12,695 bases of DNA. Source: Gammaproteobacteria bacterium. Its GTDB lineage: Bacteria > Pseudomonadota > Gammaproteobacteria > Steroidobacterales > Steroidobacteraceae. Each line of letters opens with the position of its first letter. The first letter of the stretch is position 1. The translations under genes and the position numbers were made by a program. Shown here piece by piece: positions 6,660-12,695 of this stretch. The stretch lies in contig JAOUGR010000025.1 of NCBI GenBank assembly GCA_029857655.1, positions 1 through 12,695 on the forward strand, given 5' to 3'. The notes below the pieces were generated by a model. The model did not search any database and was not told where the DNA came from. It saw only the letters and a list, made by a program, of their open reading frames with translations.

Positions 6660-7250
6660 CGAGCCCTTGATGCCGAGCGTGTCCATGACGCCGGCGATTG
6701 CGGTCCTGGCTTCGCGCGCAGTCAGAACCGCGGTCTCGAAGCTGGCGGCGTCGATCGATCCCGCGGCCTTGCTCCAGTCGGCCCTGGCGGCGTCATAGCT
6801 TGCAACCACAGCCTTGTAGGCGTCGCGATCCATGCCCTCGGGGGGCCGCCCGTGTTGCGCGATAATCTTCTTGTCAACGGCTGCGAGCATGGCCGGCATC
6901 GTCTTGACGAGGTCGGCCCACTCCGATTCCAGTTCCACCTTGATCTGGGCCCTGCGGATCTGGCTGTCGGCGACGGCGCGGCGCAACGCATCTACGACCG
7001 CCGGCGCCTCGGACACCACGTCCCCGTATTTTTCCTGCGCGAGGTTCTCGCGAAGCGCGGCAACGCTGGCATTGATTTCTTCATAGCGCTCCGGCAGGTA
7101 TTTCTGAAGCTGGGCGCCCGAACCCTCGAGCGTCTTTTCGATGCCGGCCAGCGCCTGCTCTGCCGGCTCCTTCTGGTTCGCGCAGCCGGCCAGGCCCAGC
7201 AGCCCGACAGCGAGTGCCGCGAACAAGATTGCGCTCTGAGTGAACTTCAT
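6657..7250 (-). CDS. Helical lipoprotein, first of a tandem paralogous pair
   Basis: The gene encodes a 197-residue lipoprotein with the lipobox LAGC (Cys23); Ala at +2 predicts the outer membrane. The rest is helical and charged, with no recognisable catalytic motif. It aligns end to end with the downstream paralogue (shared QKYLPERY, ESEWADL, ARADW and the closing MDTLG), so the pair arose by tandem duplication. The start is ATG at 7248-7250, preceded by a GGGGGA run about seven bases upstream. A longer in-frame extension to 7406 would put an Arg/Ala-rich stretch before the signal peptide and is rejected. It is the first gene of the probable operon leading to gcdH and is divergent from the ACT-malic enzyme gene. 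Function unknown. Confidence 0.82.
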   Translation of the reverse strand: MKFTQSAILFAALAVGLLGLAGCANQKEPAEQALAGIEKTLEGSGAQLQKYLPERYEEINASVAALRENLAQEKYGDVVSEAPAVVDALRRAVADSQIRRAQIKVELESEWADLVKTMPAMLAAVDKKIIAQHGRPPEGMDRDAYKAVVASYDAARADWSKAAGSIDAASFETAVLTAREARTAIAGVMDTLGIKGS

Positions 7251-7426
7251 AGGGCGTCCCCCTGAACTGGTTGCAATAGCGGCCGGCGGACCCGCCAGCC
7301 AGCGCATAAGGGTACCACTGATCAGGGGCCTGGCAGGCCCATGGAGCGGCTCACGGCGATGGCGTGCAAACGCGGCGGTCATTACCATGCCGCGAGCGCC
7401 GCGCATGAGTTACCGGGAGGCCGACA
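7251..7426. other. Divergent intergenic region between lipoprotein operon and malic enzyme
   Basis: These 176 bases must hold the promoters for both directions. On the minus strand, TACCCT (7309-7314) with CTGCCA (7331-7336) sixteen bases away is a weak sigma-70-like candidate for the lipoprotein operon. On the plus strand, TACCAT (7383-7388) is a possible -10 for the malic enzyme, but no good -35 accompanies it. A 6-bp perfect hairpin sits near the middle. I see no small reading frame with a ribosome binding site. Confidence 0.4.
7326..7340. repeat. Short perfect inverted repeat in divergent region
   Basis: GGGCCT, a GGC loop, then AGGCCC: a 6-bp perfect stem with a three-base loop, about 75 bases from the lipoprotein start and 87 from the malic enzyme start. 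It overlaps the weak -35 candidate for the lipoprotein operon. It could be an operator or a chance GC-rich palindrome. Confidence 0.3.
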
Positions 7427-8713
7427 TTGAAGATTCCCGAGATCCTGATGATTGAGACCATTCATCAGCCGGGGAGCCTGGCACGCGTGCTGCAGGTCAT
7501 CGCCGATGCCGGCCTGACGATCGATCATCTGCAGGCCTTGCGGCGCGAGCAGGGCCGCACGCTCTGGGAAATTACCCTGGAAATGGACGAAGAGGCGGAT
7601 CGCAGCCTCTATGCGCGCATCGATGAATTGCCGATCGCGCATTTCGTCGGGAAATCCGATCGCGTTTTCGACCGGCACAAGGGCGGCAAGATTCGGACCG
7701 TCTCCGCAAGACCCATCAACACCCAGCAGATCCTTCGCGACGTGTACACGCCCGGCGTTGCCAGGGTCTGCCTCGCCATCCAGAAGGACCCGAAACAGGC
7801 CTTCGACTACACGGCCGTCGGCAACACCGTCGCGATCGTCACCAATGGAACCGCCGTGCTGGGTCTCGGCAACGTCGGTGCACTCGCCGCATTGCCGGTC
7901 ATGGAAGGTAAGGCGGCGCTCTTCGCAACACTCGTGGACATCAATGCCGTGCCGATCCTGCTCGATGAAACGGACGCGGATCGCTGTATCGATCATATTG
8001 CGGCGATAGCCGGCAGTTTTGGCGCCATCCAGCTCGAGGATTTCGCGGCTCCGCAATGTTTCGCGATCGAAAGCGGGCTGCGCGAGCGCCTGCACTGCCC
8101 GGTGCTGCACGACGATCAGCACGGCACGGCGGTTGTCGTGCTGGCGGCGGTGATCAATGCGACACGGCGTGCCGGCCGCGAACTCGGCGACTGCGTCATT
8201 GGCCAGATCGGCCTGGGCGCTGCCGGCATCGGTATCGTTCGACTCCTGATGTGTGCCGGCATCGGCCGCGTGCTCGGCGCCGACATAAACGAGAGTGCGC
8301 GGGCCCGGTTTGCCGCCATGGGCGGAAAATCATCGACGCTGGAGGACATCATGGGCAACTGCGATGTCGTCATCGCAACGACCGGCGTCCGTGGCCTTAT
8401 CCGGCCGGCGATGGTACGCAAGGGCCAGATCATCCTGGCGCTGTCAAATCCGGATTGCGAGATCGAACCGGCGGTGGCGCTGCAACACGGTGCCGAAATT
8501 GCCGCAGACGGCAAGGGGATCAATAACGTCGTGGCATTCCCGGGATTGTTCAAGGGCGCGCTTGCCGCTCGCGCGACACGCTTCACCGATGCGATGCTGC
8601 TTGCTGCCGCGCGCCGGGTCGCCGAACTGGGGCACGGTGATGAGCTGGTGCCAAACCCGCTCGATCGTGATGTCCACGTCGCGGTTGCGGCCGCCGTGGA
8701 GCAAGCCGTCTAG
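7427..8713 (+). CDS. Malic enzyme with N-terminal ACT domain
   Basis: This 428-residue protein is predicted to convert malate to pyruvate and CO2 with NAD(P). Residues 1 to about 75 form an ACT-type small-molecule-binding domain ([20 protein letters not shown], the usual first strand and helix). The malic enzyme core follows: DVYTPGVA (105-112), [13 protein letters not shown] (139-151), EGKAALF with catalytic Lys162, the metal-site LEDF (203-206), HDDQHGTA (218-225), the Rossmann motif GLGAAGIG (242-249) and SNPDCE (320-325). The start is TTG at 7427-7429: GGGAGG lies six bases upstream, and the ACT domain begins at once. The ACT domain suggests allosteric control, possibly by an amino acid; the ligand cannot be read from sequence. 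I cannot decide NAD versus NADP preference. The TAG stop overlaps the opposite-strand stop of rpoH. Confidence 0.93.
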   Translation: MKIPEILMIETIHQPGSLARVLQVIADAGLTIDHLQALRREQGRTLWEITLEMDEEADRSLYARIDELPIAHFVGKSDRVFDRHKGGKIRTVSARPINTQQILRDVYTPGVARVCLAIQKDPKQAFDYTAVGNTVAIVTNGTAVLGLGNVGALAALPVMEGKAALFATLVDINAVPILLDETDADRCIDHIAAIAGSFGAIQLEDFAAPQCFAIESGLRERLHCPVLHDDQHGTAVVVLAAVINATRRAGRELGDCVIGQIGLGAAGIGIVRLLMCAGIGRVLGADINESARARFAAMGGKSSTLEDIMGNCDVVIATTGVRGLIRPAMVRKGQIILALSNPDCEIEPAVALQHGAEIAADGKGINNVVAFPGLFKGALAARATRFTDAMLLAAARRVAELGHGDELVPNPLDRDVHVAVAAAVEQAV

Positions 8714-9579
8714 CTGGCCATCGCCACCCGGAGCTTGCCCAGCGCCGTCGCCTCGATCTGGCGGATTCGTTCCGCCGAGACGCCGTATTCATCGGCGAGA
8801 TCCTGCAGCGTCCGCTTGTCTTCGCCGAGCCAGCGGGCCTTGACGATCTCGCGGCTGCGCTCATCCAGCGTGCTGATCGCTGCCGTCAGGGAATCGGAGA
8901 CCGCGCCTTCCCATTCCTCCTGTTCGACGGCCCTGGCAGGGTCCAGGTCCGGCGAGGGCAGGTAGAGCGACGGCGATCCGATGCCATCTTCTTCGTCGGC
9001 GTCGGGTGCGGGATCGAATGACAGGTCACGCGCAGCCAGGCGCTGTTCCATTTCACGTACTTCGCGCGGCTCGACGCCAAGTTCGCCGGCGACGGCAGCG
9101 GTTTCCGAATCGGAGAGCCATGCGAGATTCTTTTTCATGCGGCGCAGGTTGAAGAACAGTTTTCTTTGCGCCTTGGTCGTCGCAACCCGCACCAGCCGCC
9201 AGTTGCGGATCACGAATTCGTGAATCTCGGCCCGGATCCAGTGGATCGCGAAGCTCACGAGGCGCACGCCCATGTCCGGATCGAATCGCTTGACCGCTTT
9301 CATCAGTCCGACATTGCCTTCCTGGATCAGGTCGGCGACCGGCAGGCCATAGCCCATGTAGCCGCGCGCGACATGCACGACGAATCGCAGGTGCGACAGT
9401 ACGAGCAGCCGGGCTGCTTCCAGGTCCTGGTCGTCATGGAAGCGCTTCGCGAGCTCGAGTTCTTCCTCGCGGCTCAGCACGGGAATACTCGATACCCGCT
9501 CGACATAGGCGTCAAGGCTGCCGACCGGACCGTCGAACGCCAGCGCATGATTTTTCAGGACAAGTGCATTGCCAGTCAT
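8710..9579 (-). CDS. rpoH: RNA polymerase heat-shock sigma factor sigma-32
   Basis: This 289-residue group 3 sigma factor directs RNA polymerase to heat-shock promoters. Region 2 is highly conserved ([14 protein letters not shown] at 61-74, [14 protein letters not shown] at 76-89, then [15 protein letters not shown] at 109-123). The RpoH-specific box QRKLFFNLR is complete at 138-146. Region 4 carries the helix-turn-helix [16 protein letters not shown] (261-276). Length and sequence follow E. coli RpoH closely. The start is ATG at 9577-9579, with GGAGG at 9591-9595 about eleven bases upstream. The gene follows ftsX by 109 bases, as in many gammaproteobacteria. That gap contains a CIRCE-like operator over two candidate promoters, so its own heat-shock control may involve HrcA. 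It ends tail to tail with the malic enzyme gene. Confidence 0.98.
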   Translation of the reverse strand: MTGNALVLKNHALAFDGPVGSLDAYVERVSSIPVLSREEELELAKRFHDDQDLEAARLLVLSHLRFVVHVARGYMGYGLPVADLIQEGNVGLMKAVKRFDPDMGVRLVSFAIHWIRAEIHEFVIRNWRLVRVATTKAQRKLFFNLRRMKKNLAWLSDSETAAVAGELGVEPREVREMEQRLAARDLSFDPAPDADEEDGIGSPSLYLPSPDLDPARAVEQEEWEGAVSDSLTAAISTLDERSREIVKARWLGEDKRTLQDLADEYGVSAERIRQIEATALGKLRVAMAS

Positions 9580-9603
9580 GGATTTGCAAACCTCCGCACG
9601 CCA

Positions 9604-9633
9604 ATTTTAGCAGTCGCGTTAGTAGAGTGCTAA
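9604..9633 (-). promoter_or_regulatory. Candidate sigma-70 promoter of rpoH
   Basis: TTAGCA (9628-9633) as -35 and TAAAAT (9604-9609) as -10, 18 bases apart, read toward rpoH. The -10 matches the consensus at five of six positions and the -35 at four of six. The start site would fall near 9597, leaving a very short leader that holds the Shine-Dalgarno sequence. Both hexamers coincide with the arms of the CIRCE-like repeat. Confidence 0.42.
9607..9633. promoter_or_regulatory. CIRCE-like operator (HrcA binding site) upstream of rpoH
   Basis: The left arm TTAGCAGTC (9607-9615), a nine-base spacer (9616-9624) and the right arm GAGTGCTAA (9625-9633) match the CIRCE consensus TTAGCACTC-N9-GAGTGCTAA with one mismatch in 18 arm positions and the exact canonical spacer. 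CIRCE is the operator of the heat-shock repressor HrcA, normally found before groESL, dnaK or hrcA. Here it lies 28-54 bases before the rpoH start codon and covers the candidate promoters. No hrcA gene is in the window. Confidence 0.82.
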
Positions 9634-9649
9634 TCAGGTCCAGAAGTTC
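9619..9649 (-). promoter_or_regulatory. Candidate sigma-E (RpoE) promoter of rpoH
   Basis: GAACTT (9644-9649), a 17-base spacer and TCTACTAA (9619-9626) read toward rpoH. As I remember it, the sigma-E-dependent P3 promoter of E. coli rpoH has GAACTT, 16 bases, then TCTGATAA. The -35 is identical and the -10 differs at two positions. Transcription would start around 9614, inside the CIRCE-like repeat, giving a leader of about 35 bases. Confidence 0.45.
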
Positions 9650-9688
9650 ACGGTTGACGTGACCAGAAATCTTAGCTTAAACAGCAAG

Positions 9689-10669
9689 TTATGCGCGGGG
9701 TTCGATTCGCCGCAGGTGAAATGCCGCTGCCAGCCACGCGCCGACCAGCCCCAGCAGGCCGCCGCCGCCAATGATCGCGAGGTACTCCCTGGCCGCAAGG
9801 CCGATGAGCGAAAACGACGTGCCGTAGGCTGCCGCCACGCGCGCTATGGGCGCCTCGAGAATCAGGAGGCCGATGACGATAAGCGCCACGGCCAGGAACC
9901 CGCCGGCGAGCCCCTGCCAGAAACCGGAATACAGGAATGGCCTGCGCACGAACGCATTGCTCCCGCCGACCAGCTTGGTAACTTCGATTTCCGCGCGCCG
10001 CCCGTTGATCTCGAGCCGGATGGTGTTGCCGACGATTGCGAGCACACCAAGCGCCAGCACGATGGCGGCCAGGATAACCATCTGGCGCAGCGCGTCCAGG
10101 ATCGAGTGCAGGCGCCTCACCCACGCGGTATCGGCCTCGACCAGTTCGACCTCGGGAAGCTTGCGCAGGTCGGTGGCCAGGATCTCGACCGCGCCCGCCG
10201 AATCCTGGCCGGCGGCCGGCCGCAACTTGACCACCCACGGCAGGGGATTCTCCGTCAGCGCCTTCAAGGCCTCACCGATGCCGGAAAGTGCCCGGAATTC
10301 CGCAAGCCCTTCGTCAGGACTGACAAGAACCGCCTCACCCACTTCGTCATGCGCCTTGATTGCGCGCGCAACCTTGCTGGCCTGCTCGGTCGTGGTCGAA
10401 AGGCGCAGATAGACGGAAAGCTGCACGGTGTTGCCAAGGCCCGCAGTCACCGCGCGCGCATTTGCGACGACCAGGTAAAGAGCGGCGGGCAGGGCGAGCG
10501 CAATGCCGATTACCGCGACGGTCAACACGGTCGCCAGCGGTTGGCGTGCGAGACGGCCAAGCGAGCCCACCAGCGTCTGCGCATGGCGCTCGAGCCAGGT
10601 CGACGCGGCGCCACGGAGTGTTCGCGGGCCCGCCGGCCGCACATTCCGCAGTTCTTCAGGCAGCGACAT
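9689..10669 (-). CDS. ftsX: Cell division ABC transporter permease FtsX
   Basis: This 326-residue inner-membrane protein pairs with FtsE and activates septal peptidoglycan hydrolases through its periplasmic loop. The topology is typical: a cytoplasmic N-terminus, TM1 at about 47-69 (ATVLTVAVIGIALALPAALYL), a periplasmic domain at about 70-195 (LGNTVQLSVYLRL at its start), then three helices at about 197-216, 243-265 and 298-317. The cytoplasmic stretch between TM2 and TM3 holds NGRRAEIEVTKLVGGSNAFV, the FtsX signature that contacts the ATPase. The start is ATG at 10667-10669 (MSLPEEL), which overlaps the ftsE end by 14 bases, a common junction for this pair. A longer frame to 10741 would overlap ftsE further and lacks support. 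It is in the ftsY-ftsE-ftsX operon, with rpoH next. Confidence 0.96.
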   Translation of the reverse strand: MSLPEELRNVRPAGPRTLRGAASTWLERHAQTLVGSLGRLARQPLATVLTVAVIGIALALPAALYLVVANARAVTAGLGNTVQLSVYLRLSTTTEQASKVARAIKAHDEVGEAVLVSPDEGLAEFRALSGIGEALKALTENPLPWVVKLRPAAGQDSAGAVEILATDLRKLPEVELVEADTAWVRRLHSILDALRQMVILAAIVLALGVLAIVGNTIRLEINGRRAEIEVTKLVGGSNAFVRRPFLYSGFWQGLAGGFLAVALIVIGLLILEAPIARVAAAYGTSFSLIGLAAREYLAIIGGGGLLGLVGAWLAAAFHLRRIEPRA

Positions 10670-11327
10670 AGGATGGATTGGCAAGACGGCCCTGTTCGAT
10701 GCGGATTCGCCGTACGGGGAACCGGTCGAGCAGGTGGACATCGTGGGTCGCGACCATGACCGTGACGCCGACCGCGTTGAATCGCTGGAACAGGTTCATG
10801 ACCTCGAGCGCGAGTTCGGGGTCGAGATTGCCGGTTGGCTCATCCGCGATCAGTACGGGTGGCTTTGTAATGACGGCACGCGCGATGCCGACACGCTGCT
10901 GCTCGCCCGCGGACAGTTCGAGCGGGAATGTCCTTTCCTTGCCGAGCAGGCCCACCTGATCGAGCGCAGCTCGCACGCGCCTGTCCATCTCGCGGCGCGG
11001 CACGCCGGCTATCGCCAGCGGCAGCGCGACATTGTCGTAGACAGGCCGGTCGTCCAGCAGGCGGTGATCCTGGAACACGACCCCGACCTGGCGGCGAAAA
11101 GCGGGGATCGAGCCGGATCGCAGCGAGCCGGTATTCCGCCCGTTCACGACGACCTGGCCCCGGGTCGGGCGCTCGAGCAAGGCGATCAGCCGCAGCACCG
11201 TACTCTTGCCGGCGCCGGAATGGCCGGTCAGGAATGCCATTTCGCCACTGGCGAGTTCGAACGAAAGCTCCGAAAGAGCCTCCCGGCCATTCGGATAACG
11301 CTTGAATACTCGGTCGAATCGGATCAC
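10656..11327 (-). CDS. ftsE: Cell division ATP-binding protein FtsE
   Basis: This 223-residue ABC ATPase is the partner of FtsX at the division septum. All ABC elements are present: Walker [10 protein letters not shown] (35-43), Q-loop VFQDHRLL (84-91), signature LSAGEQQR (138-145), Walker [11 protein letters not shown] (158-167) and the H-loop His195. The Tyr-Pro-Asn-Gly stretch near residues 11-14 and the VFQDHRLL form fit FtsE better than LolD or other small ABC proteins. The start is GTG at 11325-11327, sharing the sequence GTGA with the ftsY stop, so the two are likely translationally coupled. Its own end overlaps ftsX. Confidence 0.97.
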   Translation of the reverse strand: MIRFDRVFKRYPNGREALSELSFELASGEMAFLTGHSGAGKSTVLRLIALLERPTRGQVVVNGRNTGSLRSGSIPAFRRQVGVVFQDHRLLDDRPVYDNVALPLAIAGVPRREMDRRVRAALDQVGLLGKERTFPLELSAGEQQRVGIARAVITKPPVLIADEPTGNLDPELALEVMNLFQRFNAVGVTVMVATHDVHLLDRFPVRRIRIEQGRLANPSYVAA

Positions 11328-12280
11328 TGGACCTTTCCGGGTGTGGTGCGCAACAGCCCGTCGACATAGGCGGCTGCGTTGAAGATACCGAAATCCTCCG
11401 GCTGTTCGCCAACACCGACGAACCGGACCGGTAGTCCGAAACGCTGCGCAATCGCGATCACGATACCCCCCTTGGCCGTGCCGTCCAGTTTCGTGACGAC
11501 GATGCCGGTGACGCCGATCGCACGATTGAACTGTTCGGCCTGGCGCAGTGCGTTCTGCCCGAGGCCCGCGTCGAGGACCAGCAGGACCTCGTGGGGGGCC
11601 TCAGCGTCCAGCCGCTTCATGACCCGCGCCACTTTTGCGAGTTCATCCATCAGGTGTGACTGCGTGTGCAACCTGCCGGCGGTGTCGGCAATCAGTACAT
11701 CGATGCCACGCGCGCGCGCGGATTGAAGCGCGTCGAACACGACGGCGGCGGGATCCGCTCCCGCCGCCTGGGAAATCATCGGCACCGCGGCGCGCTCCGC
11801 CCAGGCGGCCAGCTGCTCGACCGCGGCGGCGCGAAAGGTATCGCCTGCGGCCAGCATCACTGTGTGCCCTTCCGCCTGCAGCCGGCGGGTCAGCTTGCCG
11901 ATCGTCGTCGTCTTGCCGGAGCCATTGACGCCGACGACCAGGATCACGAATGGTTTTCTGGAGCGATCGATCTCAAGCGGCCTTTCCACGGGCTGAAGGA
12001 TCGCCAACAGCGCCTTGTGCAGCGCCTGCTGCAGCGCGGCGGCATCCGCGAGCTCGCTTCGTGCCACGGCCCGACGAAGATCCTCCAGCACGGTGTTCGT
12101 CGTCTCGACGCCGATGTCGGCTGCCAGGAGACGGGTCTCGAGTTCCTCGAGCAGCGCGTCGTCGATCTGCCGCCCGGGCAGCAGGTCCGCGACCCAGGAA
12201 GCGCCTCGATTGACGCGGGCGCGCAGGCGGGCGAGAAAGCCGCGGGATTCGGCGGGTGACTTGTCGTCAGGAGCGGTCAT
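11324..12280 (-). CDS. ftsY: Signal recognition particle receptor FtsY
   Basis: This 318-residue SRP-type GTPase docks ribosome-nascent chain complexes bearing Ffh at the membrane. The N domain covers about 10-100, with [19 protein letters not shown] at 43-61. The G domain has G1 [10 protein letters not shown] (117-126), the insertion-box DTFRAAA (147-153), G3 DTAGR (199-203), G4 [10 protein letters not shown] (253-262) and the closing GVGE (279-282). The long acidic A domain of E. coli FtsY is absent; only a short basic leader precedes the N domain, as in many bacteria. The start is ATG at 12278-12280 (MTAPDDK). The frame stays open to 12673, but that would run through the divergent rsmD start region and has no family similarity. 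First gene of the ftsY-ftsE-ftsX run. Confidence 0.97.
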   Translation of the reverse strand: MTAPDDKSPAESRGFLARLRARVNRGASWVADLLPGRQIDDALLEELETRLLAADIGVETTNTVLEDLRRAVARSELADAAALQQALHKALLAILQPVERPLEIDRSRKPFVILVVGVNGSGKTTTIGKLTRRLQAEGHTVMLAAGDTFRAAAVEQLAAWAERAAVPMISQAAGADPAAVVFDALQSARARGIDVLIADTAGRLHTQSHLMDELAKVARVMKRLDAEAPHEVLLVLDAGLGQNALRQAEQFNRAIGVTGIVVTKLDGTAKGGIVIAIAQRFGLPVRFVGVGEQPEDFGIFNAAAYVDGLLRTTPGKVQ

Positions 12281-12398
12281 TGCAGGCGCGATCCGGCGGG
12301 AAAGCGCGATTGTAGCGGCTGAGGCAATCCGCCATCGGCGCCTGCAGCGAGTGTTGCCCACGATCAGGGCGCGTATCATCGTGACAAGCAAACGGACA
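12281..12398. promoter_or_regulatory. Divergent ftsY/rsmD promoter region
   Basis: These 118 bases separate the two start codons. Toward ftsY, TACAAT (minus strand, 12309-12314) matches five of six positions of a sigma-70 -10 and would give a leader of about 22 bases; no convincing -35 accompanies it. Toward rsmD, TATCAT (12374-12379) is a possible -10; TTGCCC (12354-12359) is only 14 bases away, which is too short. Neither gene has a strong Shine-Dalgarno sequence. Confidence 0.35.
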
Positions 12399-12695
12399 AT
12401 GCACCGCAAAAAGCCAAATGAATTACGCATCATCGGCGGCGAATGGCGCGGGCGCCGTATCCGCTTTCCGCGGCAACCCGGCATCCGCCCTTCGCCGGAC
12501 CGGGTGCGCGAGACCCTGTTCAACTGGCTCACACCGGTCGTGCAGGGAAGCCGCTGCCTCGACCTGTTTGCCGGCAGCGGTGTGCTGGGACTCGAAGCAC
12601 TTTCCCGCGGTGCAGCGACGGCCACCTTTATCGAGTCCGACCGGCCCACGGCCGAGCGCCTGCGCGAGACCATTGCTACGCTTGCGCCCGAACGC
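12399..12695 (+). CDS. rsmD: 16S rRNA (guanine-966-N2)-methyltransferase RsmD (partial, N-terminus)
   Basis: The first 99 residues are visible and the frame runs off the window. The enzyme methylates N2 of G966 in helix 31 of 16S rRNA using S-adenosylmethionine. Family features are clear: [14 protein letters not shown] (8-21), [15 protein letters not shown] (30-44), the SAM-binding motif [20 protein letters not shown] (54-72) and the acidic end of the next strand, FIESD (77-81). The catalytic NPPY-type motif lies beyond the window. I start at ATG 12399; a GTG at 12381 in the same frame would add six residues and cannot be excluded. Divergence from ftsY is the standard arrangement in gammaproteobacteria. 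Confidence 0.95.
   Translation, partial: MHRKKPNELRIIGGEWRGRRIRFPRQPGIRPSPDRVRETLFNWLTPVVQGSRCLDLFAGSGVLGLEALSRGAATATFIESDRPTAERLRETIATLAPER

Noticed and set aside
6657..7406. A longer form of the first lipoprotein starting at 7406
   Set aside because: It would put 52 Arg/Ala/Pro-rich residues before an intact lipoprotein signal peptide; the ATG at 7250 has a better ribosome binding site.
9659..10759. A 366-residue plus-strand open frame
   Set aside because: It is antisense to ftsX, is rich in Arg, Gln and Asp, and shows no motif; ftsX is unambiguous.
11591..11611. Leu in the FtsY motif DAGLGQN where Thr is common
   Set aside because: Other SRP GTPases carry Leu at this position, and all nucleotide-binding motifs are intact, so it is probably ordinary variation.
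11324..12673. A 449-residue version of FtsY
   Set aside because: The extra 131 residues would overlap the divergent rsmD coding region and resemble nothing in FtsY; the ATG at 12280 gives a normal N domain.

Overview
The window is a GC-rich piece of chromosome from a gammaproteobacterium. The strongest argument is the block at the right end: rsmD divergent from ftsY, followed by ftsE, ftsX and rpoH in that order, which is the classical gammaproteobacterial arrangement. All genes look intact apart from the two cut by the window ends (an FGGY kinase at the left, rsmD at the right). I see no mobile elements, CRISPR arrays, tRNA or rRNA. Coding density is very high: no stretch without a gene exceeds 180 bases, and neighbouring genes often overlap or nearly touch.

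Layout, left to right. (1) 1-1661, minus strand: a glycerophosphodiester phosphodiesterase followed by a glycerol-kinase-like FGGY kinase that appears to start with CTG overlapping the upstream stop. (2) 1697-2272, plus: a lipoprotein with two short helical repeats and a C-terminal SPOR domain. (3) 2274-4010, minus: a thiamine-diphosphate enzyme of the acetolactate synthase fold, converging on the SPOR gene with one base between the stops. (4) 4110-4694, minus: an exported glycine-zipper protein of the 17-kDa surface antigen type. (5) 4833-7250, minus: a probable operon of two paralogous helical lipoproteins followed by glutaryl-CoA dehydrogenase. (6) 7427-8713, plus: an ACT-malic enzyme fusion whose TAG stop overlaps the opposite-strand rpoH stop. 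(7) 8710-12280, minus: rpoH, ftsX, ftsE, ftsY. (8) 12399-end, plus: start of rsmD.

The genes fall into two groups: a housekeeping cell-division, protein-targeting and heat-shock block (ftsY-ftsE-ftsX-rpoH, rsmD), and central or catabolic metabolism mixed with envelope lipoproteins.

The most interesting non-coding signal lies in the 109 bases between ftsX and rpoH. It is a CIRCE-type inverted repeat (17 of 18 arm positions match the HrcA operator, with the canonical 9-base spacer). It overlaps both a sigma-E-like promoter resembling E. coli rpoH P3 and a sigma-70-like promoter. This suggests that the heat-shock sigma factor is under HrcA repression here, layering the two classical bacterial heat-shock systems. 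Other points worth a second look are the probable CTG start and altered substrate pocket of the FGGY kinase, the tandem lipoproteins co-transcribed with gcdH, and the frequent non-ATG starts (five of thirteen genes).
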